From: Nitrospinota bacterium | GTDB lineage: Bacteria; Tectomicrobia; Entotheonellia; J063 | DNA: 11,316 bases | Reading direction: 5' to 3' | NCBI GenBank assembly: GCA_003696125.1 | Contig: RFHZ01000001.1 | Coordinates: 1-11,316, forward strand | Notes under the pieces: model-generated | The model's input: the letters and a program-made list of their open reading frames with translations, nothing else | Databases searched by the model: none | What the model was told of the DNA's origin: nothing | In this document: positions 1-5,645 of the stretch, piece by piece | Layout of the letters: each line of letters opens with the position of its first letter | How positions within the stretch are numbered: the stretch's first letter is position 1 | Made by a program: the position numbers and the translations under genes

Positions 1-34
1 CGAGTAATGAGTAACGAGTAATGAGTAACGAGTA
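1..34. repeat. Short tandem repeat, 14-bp unit
   Basis: The unit CGAGTAATGAGTAA occurs twice in full (1-14, 15-28), followed by a partial third copy (29-34). The unit is itself made of GAGTAA-like subunits. The array begins at the window edge, so its full length is unknown. It lies in noncoding DNA upstream of the response regulator. There are no spacers, so it is not a CRISPR array. Confidence 0.8.
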
Positions 35-38
35 GATC

Positions 39-153
39 CTTTGTGCCTGGTTTATTATAGTCAAGTGTTCAGTGCGTAGGGGCGCAGCGCGCTGCGCCCC
101 TACCAATGCCTGTGGCTTCTTTGTGCCTTGTATTTAGTGCCTTTGTGCCTGGT
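39..153. repeat. Three dispersed CTTTGTGCCT repeats
   Basis: CTTTGTGCCTGGT occurs at 39-51 and 141-153, and a shorter related copy, CTTTGTGCCTTG, at 119-130. The copies surround the palindrome at 76-103. The whole 1-160 stretch is low-complexity and looks like an intergenic repeat cluster. A weak -10-like TATTAT lies at 53-58, but I see no convincing -35, so the promoter of the two-component operon cannot be placed with confidence. Confidence 0.6.
76..103. repeat. Perfect 28-bp palindrome, copy 1 of a dispersed element
   Basis: GTAGGGGCGCAGCG (76-89) is followed immediately by its exact reverse complement (90-103). A degenerate second copy lies at 10332-10357, so this looks like a REP- or MITE-like dispersed palindrome and not a gene-specific operator. 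As RNA it would form a very stable GC-rich hairpin on either strand. No U-tract follows, so I do not call it an intrinsic terminator. Confidence 0.8.
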
Positions 154-178
154 ATTTTAGGAGTAGAGAAAGAGTGGT

Positions 179-853
179 ATGCGTATCCTGGTGGTAGAAG
201 ATGAAAAGAAGCTGGCCAGTTTCCTCAAACGAGGCCTGGAAGAGGAGCATTACGCGGTTGATGTCGCCTATGACGGGGAAGAGGGATGGTATCTGAGCCA
301 GGTCAACGATTACGACCTGATTATCCTCGATATCATGCTTCCCCAGATGGATGGCTTTACCTTCTGTCGAAAACTGCGCAGCCAGCAGCGTGATACCCCC
401 CTGATCCTCCTGACCGCCCGGGATGCGGTCGAAGATCGGGTCACCGGCCTCAACCTGGGAGCAGACGATTACCTGGTAAAACCCTTTGCCTTTGCCGAAC
501 TCCTGGCCCGTATCCGTGCCCTGCTCCGGCGGAAGGATAGCCGGTTTGCGGTCCGGCTCCAGGTGGCCGATCTGATCCTCGACCCGGTCAGCCACCGGGT
601 CAGCCGGGCCGGAAAACCGATCGAGTTGACGGCCAAAGAGTACGCGCTGCTGGAGTTTCTCATGCGTCACGCCGGGGAGGTGGTCACACGAACGCAGATC
701 GCCGAGCATGTCTGGAACCAGGATTTTGACAGCGATACCAACGTTATCGATGTCTATATCAGCTATCTCAGGCAGAAGATCGATCGCGACTTCGAGCCGA
801 AGCTCCTGCACACGGTACGCGGGGTCGGGTATGTCTTGCGAGAGGAGCCATGA
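179..853 (+). CDS. OmpR/PhoB-family response regulator
   Basis: A DNA-binding response regulator of 224 aa, the usual length for this family. The receiver domain (about 1-118) has the acidic pair E7/D8, the phosphoacceptor D51 in ILDIMLP, the switch T79 in LLTAR and K101 in LVKPF. A linker leads to a winged-helix Trans_reg_C domain (about 126-222), with a recognition helix near 186-202 and the typical HTVRGVGYVL ending. ATG179 follows AGGAG (159-163) at a long spacing of 15 nt, so the ribosome site is weak. The stop overlaps the start of the sensor kinase gene (ATGA), which marks a translationally coupled pair. The sequence resembles the QseB/PmrA/CusR branch; the subgroup is inferred. Its likely targets are the 11-bp-phased TTTAAT repeats at 2282-2309 and 3128-3167. 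No such repeats are seen upstream of this gene, so autoregulation is not apparent. Confidence 0.95.
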   Translation: MRILVVEDEKKLASFLKRGLEEEHYAVDVAYDGEEGWYLSQVNDYDLIILDIMLPQMDGFTFCRKLRSQQRDTPLILLTARDAVEDRVTGLNLGADDYLVKPFAFAELLARIRALLRRKDSRFAVRLQVADLILDPVSHRVSRAGKPIELTAKEYALLEFLMRHAGEVVTRTQIAEHVWNQDFDSDTNVIDVYISYLRQKIDRDFEPKLLHTVRGVGYVLREEP

Positions 854-2286
854 GGTTTTACCAGACCTTCCGCTTTCGCCTGACGGTACAGTACATCCTG
901 GTGCTGAGCTTCATCCTCTGCCTCTTCAGCCTCGGGGTGTACTTCGGACTGCAGGAGGTCCTGTACCGCAACCTGGATGCTTCCCTCTGGTCGATTGCCG
1001 AGAGTGAGGTGGCCTCGGCGTTTGATGCTCCTGATGCCAGCATCCACTTTCACGAGCTGGAAGAAAACCCGCTGGTACGCAAGGAGACTCGTTTCGATAA
1101 GTTCGTGCAGATCCGCACCTTCCCCACCGGGCGTCTCGTCGGCAAGAGCCAGAACCTGGGGAGTGGAGAATTACCCCTCAACCCTCAGACCAAGGTCCAG
1201 CTCGCCCTGGGAGAGGTGATCCTGGAGACCATCCAGACCCCTTCCTCTCCCCCCATTCGCCTGATCTCGCTCCCGGTTTTGATGGAGGGTGAGGTGCAGT
1301 ATATCATGCAGGTCGGTGCATCACTGGCCCCGATTCAGACCACGCTTGCCCGCCTGTTCTGGCTGCTGCTGGTCATGGACGGGAGTGCCCTGTTATTCAC
1401 CGGTCTGGGAGGAGCTTTCTTGGCCCGCAGAGCGCTGCAGCCGATCCATCGCATTGTCCATACGGTGGAACAGATCGAGAGCAAGAATCTGGATCAACGC
1501 CTGAAAGTGGAGAATCCTGCCGATGAGATCGGTCGGCTGGCCGGGGTATTGAATCGTATGCTCGACCGGTTAGAGCGGAGTTTTCGCAGCCAGCAGCGCT
1601 TCATCGCCGATGCCTCGCATGAGCTCCGCTCTCCCCTGGCCAACCTGCGTATGGCGCTTGAGCTCACCCTGCGCCGGCCTCGTCAGGAGTCGGAATACCG
1701 TGAAACCCTGCACAGTGCATTAGAGGAAGTGGATCGCCTGGTACGGCTGGTCAATGGCCTGCTCACCCTGAGCCGGGCAGACAGCGATCGCCTGGAGGTT
1801 TCACGCGATCCGGTCCCCCTGCAACCCCTCCTCCAGCAGGTGCTGGTAGACTATCAGCTCCGGGCTAAAGACAAGGGGATCGCTCTCTCCTGGTCCCTTC
1901 CCCAGGTGGCGGTCAGGGGGAACAGAGAACGGCTCTACCAGCTCTTTGCCAACCTCCTGGATAATGCCCTGCGCTATACGCCGGAAGGAGGGGAGGTCAC
2001 CGTTTGCGGGGAGGAAGAGGGAGAGAGGGTCCTGATCCGGGTGGTGGATACGGGTATCGGGATTGCTCCAGAACATCTTCCCCATATCTTTGAACGCTTT
2101 TACCGGGTCGATAAGGAACGCTCGCGGGCAGAAGGGGGGAGCGGGTTGGGACTCGCCATATGCCAGGAGATCGTGCGGGCGCATGGAGGTTCTCTGCATG
2201 TAGAAAGTAGCCCGGGAAAGGGGAGCACCTTTACCGTTGCCCTTCCCCTCTTCCAAACGGGTCCTGCCATGATGAGAGAATTTTAA
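850..2286 (+). CDS. Membrane sensor histidine kinase (HAMP-HisKA-HATPase)
   Basis: A 478-aa sensor kinase, partner of the preceding regulator. Order of parts: short cytoplasmic N-terminus, TM1 about 11-32, extracytoplasmic sensor about 33-168 (no recognised fold, acidic stretch ELEEN at 69-73), TM2 about 169-192, HAMP about 192-245 (with DEIGRLAGVLNRML), HisKA with phosphoacceptor H257 in FIADASHELRSPL, and HATPase_c with the N box at 368-380 (NLLDNALRYTPEG), G1 DTGIGI 400-405, F box FERFYR 414-419 and G2 GGSGLGLAI 429-437. All catalytic motifs are intact. The HAMP-HisKA junction resembles the QseC/CusS group of kinases that sense metals or cationic conditions; the signal itself cannot be read from the sequence. 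GAGGAG (842-847) lies very close to ATG850, consistent with coupling to the upstream gene. The stop codon (2284-2286) lies inside the first TTTAAT half-site of the next promoter. Confidence 0.95.
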   Translation: MRFYQTFRFRLTVQYILVLSFILCLFSLGVYFGLQEVLYRNLDASLWSIAESEVASAFDAPDASIHFHELEENPLVRKETRFDKFVQIRTFPTGRLVGKSQNLGSGELPLNPQTKVQLALGEVILETIQTPSSPPIRLISLPVLMEGEVQYIMQVGASLAPIQTTLARLFWLLLVMDGSALLFTGLGGAFLARRALQPIHRIVHTVEQIESKNLDQRLKVENPADEIGRLAGVLNRMLDRLERSFRSQQRFIADASHELRSPLANLRMALELTLRRPRQESEYRETLHSALEEVDRLVRLVNGLLTLSRADSDRLEVSRDPVPLQPLLQQVLVDYQLRAKDKGIALSWSLPQVAVRGNRERLYQLFANLLDNALRYTPEGGEVTVCGEEEGERVLIRVVDTGIGIAPEHLPHIFERFYRVDKERSRAEGGSGLGLAICQEIVRAHGGSLHVESSPGKGSTFTVALPLFQTGPAMMREF

Positions 2287-2309
2287 TCTTTTTTTAATCT
2301 TCCTTTAAT
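2282..2309 (+). promoter_or_regulatory. Triple TTTAAT direct repeat, putative response-regulator box
   Basis: Three exact TTTAAT copies at 2282-2287, 2293-2298 and 2304-2309 are separated by 5 bp each, giving a perfect 11-bp period; each copy is followed by C. One helical turn between direct half-sites is how OmpR/PhoB-family dimers bind, and the motif matches the published PmrA/QseB box YTTAAK-N5-YTTAAK. The first copy overlaps the stop codon of the sensor kinase gene. The array lies 14-41 bp upstream of a TACTAT -10 candidate, suiting an activator. That the neighbouring regulator binds here is inference. Confidence 0.72.
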
Positions 2310-2322
2310 CTTCTCCAGGCCA

Positions 2323-2328
2323 TACTAT
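2323..2328 (+). promoter_or_regulatory. -10 element (TACTAT) for the secreted acidic protein gene
   Basis: TACTAT matches TATAAT at 4 of 6 positions and is followed by C, as is TGCTAT in front of the PepSY gene (shared TRCTATC). There is no good -35 hexamer, and the TTTAAT array occupies that region, as at activator-dependent promoters. Transcription would start near 2335, leaving a leader of about 120 nt. Confidence 0.5.
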
Positions 2329-2332
2329 CTGA

Positions 2333-2392
2333 TGAGGGGAAGTGGGTAAGCTGCCGGTGTGCATAGTACCTCCTCCACGCCCTTTCCCCTCA
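2333..2392 (+). other. Leader inverted repeat, 9-bp arms
   Basis: TGAGGGGAA (2333-2341) is complementary to TTCCCCTCA (2384-2392), with a 42-nt interior. It falls at the predicted 5' end of the transcript for the gene at 2454, where it could stabilise the leader or affect translation. It matches no known riboswitch that I recognise. Confidence 0.3.
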
Positions 2393-2453
2393 CTCCCACC
2401 TTTATGGATGAAAAAAGGCGAGGGCATCCCGTTTCAAGAGAGGAGGGGGAACG

Positions 2454-2975
2454 ATGAGGAGAAAAACCCCGCCTTTACTGCTCCTGAGTCTCCTGGCTTT
2501 GGCCCTGGCCGTAACACCGGTCTGGGCTGAATTGGAGGGGATCGAGCAGAGCACCAAGACGAAAGGAGCCACCACCATCACCTGGGATTCCAGCTTTGCC
2601 GATTTCGACTATACCCTGGGAGAAGCGATTATTCTGCACGTGGACTGGACCGTGGATGCGGGGGCAGCTTTGTTTTCCGGTGTGGAGTTGAAGCGGTTTA
2701 CTCCCCGTTCTAAGAAAGATCCGGCTGAGGGGACCATGGATAGTGTAACGCTGATTGATGACTCCGATGACGACGATAACGACGATGGTATCTACGAAGG
2801 TACAGTTGAGATCGAACTTACCTTCACCGCCCTCCACCTGGACAAACGGCGAAATGTGGAGATCGGCAATGCACACCTGAAGCTCTACCTGGCGATCGAC
2901 ACGGATGGAGATGGGGAAGTTGATAGTGTGGCCGGTTACGGGGTGAACGTCCATGTAGAGGACCCGCAAGATTAG
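2454..2975 (+). CDS. Small secreted acidic protein with calcium-loop-like motifs
   Basis: A 173-aa exported protein of a family I do not recognise. It has a clear Sec signal peptide: RRK, a leucine-rich core at about 7-20, and probable cleavage after VWA (residue 25). The mature part (about 148 aa) looks mostly beta-strand. It carries an aspartate-rich run at 102-111 (DDSDDDDNDD) and DTDGDGEVD at 149-157. The latter resembles the first nine positions of an EF-hand or thrombospondin-type calcium loop but lacks the usual Glu at position 12. Calcium or other cation binding is therefore plausible, not shown. AGGAGG (2441-2446) lies 7 nt before ATG2454 and fixes the start. The gene sits behind the TTTAAT array at 2282-2309, so it is probably an output of the adjacent two-component system. 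No cysteine follows the signal, so it should be soluble in the periplasm or outside. Confidence 0.85.
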   Translation: MRRKTPPLLLLSLLALALAVTPVWAELEGIEQSTKTKGATTITWDSSFADFDYTLGEAIILHVDWTVDAGAALFSGVELKRFTPRSKKDPAEGTMDSVTLIDDSDDDDNDDGIYEGTVEIELTFTALHLDKRRNVEIGNAHLKLYLAIDTDGDGEVDSVAGYGVNVHVEDPQD

Positions 2976-3053
2976 GATGCGGTAAACCCGGGGAGGAGAG
3001 ATTACGAACAGAAAGAGAGTGCAGGCCTTACCTGGTGATTTGCCGCCTGCCAG

Positions 3054-3107
3054 GACACCAACCGTATAGATTCCCTCTGGGATGCCCTTGCCACAGCGGT
3101 TGGTGTC
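3054..3107. repeat. 11-bp inverted repeat around a small internal hairpin
   Basis: GACACCAACCG (3054-3064) is exactly complementary to CGGTTGGTGTC (3097-3107), 32 nt apart. Inside, TCCC (3072-3075) pairs with GGGA (3079-3082) across a 3-nt loop. Just upstream, GCAGGC (3021-3026) pairs with GCCTGC (3045-3050) and CCTGG (3031-3035) with CCAGG (3050-3054). No U-tract follows. It may end or stabilise the upstream message, be a structured RNA, or be a remnant of an inserted element. Confidence 0.5.
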
Positions 3108-3127
3108 AAAGATCTCTGGAAATACCG

Positions 3128-3167
3128 ATTAAGAAACTTTTAATCCCGCTTTAACCTTCTTCTTAAC
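3128..3167 (+). promoter_or_regulatory. Four TTAA half-sites, putative response-regulator box
   Basis: ATTAAG (3128-3133), TTTAAT (3139-3144) and TTTAAC (3150-3155) are each 11 bp apart; CTTAAC (3162-3167) follows 12 bp on. The motif and phasing match the array at 2282-2309 and the PmrA/QseB-type box. The fourth site ends 7 bp before the -10 candidate TGCTAT. The copies are more degenerate than in the first array, which could mean weaker binding. Use by the adjacent regulator is inferred. Confidence 0.65.
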
Positions 3168-3174
3168 CTCCCTG

Positions 3175-3180
3175 TGCTAT
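3175..3180 (+). promoter_or_regulatory. -10 element (TGCTAT) for the PepSY-lipoprotein unit
   Basis: TGCTATC mirrors TACTATC at the first promoter. No consensus -35 is present; the TTAA half-sites take its place. Transcription would begin near 3187, giving a leader of about 93 nt. Spacing from the half-sites differs from the first promoter by 6 bp, which weakens the parallel. Confidence 0.42.
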
Positions 3181-3279
3181 CCTTATTTTCCAGACAGCGG
3201 CGTCAAGGGAAAGGCAGGGGCAAAAAGAGGACTTATCCCCTGCAAGTTCAACGGTATTTTCTGGAAAAGGAGAGAGCAT

Positions 3280-3822
3280 ATGCAGCGGAGAAAACGAGTC
3301 GTTGCCGGTATCTTACTCCTCTGCGGTATCCTCACCTCTTCCGCCCTGGCGGATGAGAAGGAGGAACGATGGGAATTCTGGGGACACAAAGGATACGCTG
3401 TTCCCCAGGTCTCGGCAGCCGACGCCCGGAAAGCGGTCCAGGAGTCACAAAAGACCTGGCAGGTGGCCACGGTGCGCCAGAAATGGGAACGAGGGGGAGC
3501 CGAGGTGTCGGTATTGGTCCGGGATAGAGAAGGGATCATCGCCAAAATAGGTATTGACCCGCAAACCGGAGAGCTCCTCCCCTATTCGGTGGAGGCGTAT
3601 AGCAGGGAGGTAAAGGTTTCCCCGCAAGAAGTGCAGCAGAAGGTGGAAACCCTGCTCCCACAGATCGAAGTGGGTAATAGAGCCTGGTTGGGAGAGCATG
3701 GCCGGTACTGGCGCATTCCCCTCTTCTGGAAAGGGATGCTGGTCAGTACGGTAAAGGTCGACGCGCTTAGTGGAAGGCTGCTGCCCCGGCGGTACGGGCA
3801 TGATGAGGAAGAAGAGGATTAA
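3280..3822 (+). CDS. Secreted protein with two PepSY-like repeats
   Basis: A 180-aa exported protein. The signal peptide (RRKR, hydrophobic 7-22) probably ends at SALA, residue 24. The mature part contains two similar units: a helix beginning VSAADARKAV (44-53) or VSPQEVQQKV (113-122), then beta strands ending in KIGIDPQTGELLP (89-101) or VKVDALSGRLLP (158-169). This helix-then-V.VD..TG.LLP pattern is the PepSY signature, so the protein is probably a tandem PepSY pair. PepSY domains occur as inhibitor or binding modules in secreted and envelope proteins, and small PepSY genes often lie next to QseBC/PmrAB-like systems. The C-terminus is strongly acidic (DEEEED). AGGAG (3268-3272) lies 7 nt before ATG3280. 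The lipoprotein gene follows on the same strand with a 70-nt gap and no terminator, so the two are probably cotranscribed from the promoter at 3128-3180. Confidence 0.8.
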   Translation: MQRRKRVVAGILLLCGILTSSALADEKEERWEFWGHKGYAVPQVSAADARKAVQESQKTWQVATVRQKWERGGAEVSVLVRDREGIIAKIGIDPQTGELLPYSVEAYSREVKVSPQEVQQKVETLLPQIEVGNRAWLGEHGRYWRIPLFWKGMLVSTVKVDALSGRLLPRRYGHDEEEED

Positions 3823-3892
3823 AATGATTGTTTCTATGGGAAAGCTGGTGTGATAGGCAATGGAGAGAGATTGTGGAAAGGAGGAAACAGTG

Positions 3893-5611
3893 ATGTTACC
3901 ACGAATACGAACCGGGCTCTGGAGTATCGGACTCCTCCTCTTGCCCCTTTTCCTCTGGTCGTGTGGAGGAGGGGGAGGCGGTGGCTCGTCCCAACCCCAG
4001 GCCTCTACTCCCCCTGCTCAGGTTGCGACCTCTCTGTTCGTGACCGATCGCAGTGCGGATGAGTTTGCCCAGGTCTTTGTTACCGTGAAACGCGTCGCCT
4101 TAAAGAGGGCTGATCAGACCCATCTCCTCTTCGATGATGCCAGCGGAATCCCGCTCAATCTGCTGGAACTGGCAGGAGAGAAGCGCCTGCTCGGGGTTGC
4201 CCCTCTTCCCCCGGGCAGGTACGAGGTGGTTATCACCGTGGATAACATGGTGACCCTGGTGGAGAAGGATGGTACCACTCGAGAGGGACATTTCACGCAA
4301 GATGGCGATTTCTCCTTTAATGGAAATGGAGAGGTCACCGTGGCCGAGGATTCTCCTGAAGTCGTTCTCGATTTTGATACCCGCTCTTTTGACTTTGATC
4401 CGGATAGCGGTGTAATCACCCCGGCCGTCACCGTCTCCCCTCCTGCCAGCGCCACCCTCCCTTTCAGCGGGAAACTGGAAGGGGTAGTCATGGAGGTTAC
4501 AGACGCTACGAACTTCTCCCTGCAACTCGAACACAGCACCCAGACCGTTACCGCCACCCTCCTCCCTGGGGCAACGGTGCTGGACGAGGCAAGCGGCCAG
4601 ACCAGCACCACCACCGATCTGCTGGAAGCAGGGCAGAAGGTAGAGGTGCGAGGCGACTACCAGCCGGCCACCCTCCACATCGATGCCTTCACGGTCAAGA
4701 TCGACTCCCACCGCGCTGCTCCCCCTCCTTCTGATTACGTTAAGGTCGAGGGAAACATCATCAGCATGGGAGAGAACAGCTTTACCCTGGGTATCCACGA
4801 GGCCAAGGGATTCATCCCTACCGGTGGGAGCATCGAGGTCCAGGTCGATACCAGCACCTTTATCCATGAAGATCATACCCATACTCCCCTCACCTTTGCC
4901 GACCTGCAGCCCAACCAGATGGTGGAAGTGAAAGGTACGCTGGAGGGGGGAAGCATCCTGGCCGACGTGATCGAGGTAAAGCGGGCCACCGTTTTGCCTC
5001 CTCCCCCACCGGCAGGAACCTGTACCACCACCCCGTCTCAACAATGGACGGATTTCTTCGGCACCACCTTTCCCCTCTTCAGCGAGCTGGAGGGGACACT
5101 TTCTGAGGTCAGCGGAGAGACGATTACGGTCAACGGGATAGAGGTGGTGCTGGTGCAGGAGACGATCCTTCATATTGATGATAACGGGAACATCTGCCCG
5201 GAAGACCTGCCAGATTTCCAGGGGAACCGGGTCGAGGTGAAGGTCGCCTTTGCCGGGGATACGGCGGTGGCGCATAAGGTGGAAATCAAGGATGCTGGAA
5301 CCCCTGCTCCTCCCCCTCCTCCACCCCCCTCTGCAGGCGGGGAGATCACGGAAATCGTCCTGGATCATGAAGGGGAGCATCCGCTGGTCCATGTGACCGG
5401 GACCGGCTGGGTTAAGGTGGAGGACAAGGCGGTCATCACCGATGCCCAGGGAAACTTCATCCCGCCTTTTACCCTGTTCACCGACCAGGCCGATTTTGTG
5501 GGGAAAGAGTTTGTGATCACGGTGGGAGAAGCGGAGAATAAGAGTGAAAAGACCAGCGATGGACGCACCGTGACCATCGTCCTTGAGGTCAAACAGGGAC
5601 AGGTGTTGTAA
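3893..5611 (+). CDS. DUF4382/DUF5666-type multidomain lipoprotein
   Basis: A 572-aa lipoprotein. ATG3893 is chosen because AGGAGG (3879-3884) lies 8 nt upstream and because it puts the lipobox LWSC at a normal place (Cys24); an ATG at 3860 would add 11 residues and has a poorer ribosome site. After a glycine run, residues about 45-165 resemble DUF4382 (ATSLFVTDRSADEFAQVFV, L.PGRYE at 105-111). Then come three DUF5666-like beta units, about 192-270, 282-364 and 396-467, each with an opening (V/L)EG strand, a VLVDE- or FIHED-like middle and a closing VEVKG-like strand. A fourth, more divergent unit spans about 483-567. Proline linkers at 276-279, 369-373 and 471-479 separate the units. Two cysteines after the lipobox (377, 435) might pair. 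The function of these families is unknown; OB-fold-like binding modules are a reasonable guess. Anchored at the cell surface or outer membrane, it ends the + strand gene group. Confidence 0.82.
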   Translation: MLPRIRTGLWSIGLLLLPLFLWSCGGGGGGGSSQPQASTPPAQVATSLFVTDRSADEFAQVFVTVKRVALKRADQTHLLFDDASGIPLNLLELAGEKRLLGVAPLPPGRYEVVITVDNMVTLVEKDGTTREGHFTQDGDFSFNGNGEVTVAEDSPEVVLDFDTRSFDFDPDSGVITPAVTVSPPASATLPFSGKLEGVVMEVTDATNFSLQLEHSTQTVTATLLPGATVLDEASGQTSTTTDLLEAGQKVEVRGDYQPATLHIDAFTVKIDSHRAAPPPSDYVKVEGNIISMGENSFTLGIHEAKGFIPTGGSIEVQVDTSTFIHEDHTHTPLTFADLQPNQMVEVKGTLEGGSILADVIEVKRATVLPPPPPAGTCTTTPSQQWTDFFGTTFPLFSELEGTLSEVSGETITVNGIEVVLVQETILHIDDNGNICPEDLPDFQGNRVEVKVAFAGDTAVAHKVEIKDAGTPAPPPPPPPSAGGEITEIVLDHEGEHPLVHVTGTGWVKVEDKAVITDAQGNFIPPFTLFTDQADFVGKEFVITVGEAENKSEKTSDGRTVTIVLEVKQGQVL

Positions 5612-5613
5612 GC

Positions 5614-5645
5614 AGCAGGGGGGCAGGGATCCCTGTCCCCCTGCT
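5614..5645. terminator. Shared hairpin between convergent genes
   Basis: A nearly perfect inverted repeat centred on GGATCC: 5614-5629 pairs with 5630-5645 over 16 positions, with one G-T pair at 5623/5636 (A-C mismatch in the opposite transcript). It fills the 33-bp gap between the convergent lipoprotein and dehydrogenase genes and even includes the first base of the - strand stop codon. There is no T-run on either side, so it is either a bidirectional hairpin that protects 3' ends or an atypical terminator. Confidence 0.6.

Larger units (their letters stand above)
2976..3279. other. 304-bp intergenic region between the two envelope genes
   Basis: It holds several overlapping inverted repeats at 3021-3107, then the TTTAAT-type half-sites at 3128-3167, a -10 candidate at 3175-3180 and the leader and ribosome site of the next gene. 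In the frame of the upstream gene, beyond its stop at 2973-2975 and a second stop at 3036-3038, the stretch 3039-3137 stays open and gives a protein-like sequence ending WKYRLRNF. It has no start codon, so I do not call a gene. Confidence 0.55.

Noticed and set aside
1-34. Possible CRISPR array
   Set aside because: Units are directly adjacent without spacers, and no cas gene is present.
2281-2310. T-rich stretch as an intrinsic terminator of the kinase gene
   Set aside because: No stable stem precedes it; the T-rich look comes from the 11-bp-phased TTTAAT repeats.
2342-2530. 62-codon open frame on the + strand in the leader of the secreted acidic protein
   Set aside because: It overlaps the start of the real gene in another frame, is Pro-rich and has no good ribosome site.
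3860-3892. Earlier ATG for the lipoprotein at 3860
   Set aside because: It would put 11 charged residues before the signal peptide and has a poorer ribosome site than ATG3893.
4100-5392. 430-codon open frame on the - strand opposite the lipoprotein gene
   Set aside because: No motif or ribosome site; composition is that of an antisense frame. The + strand reading has a lipobox, a strong ribosome site and repeated domains.
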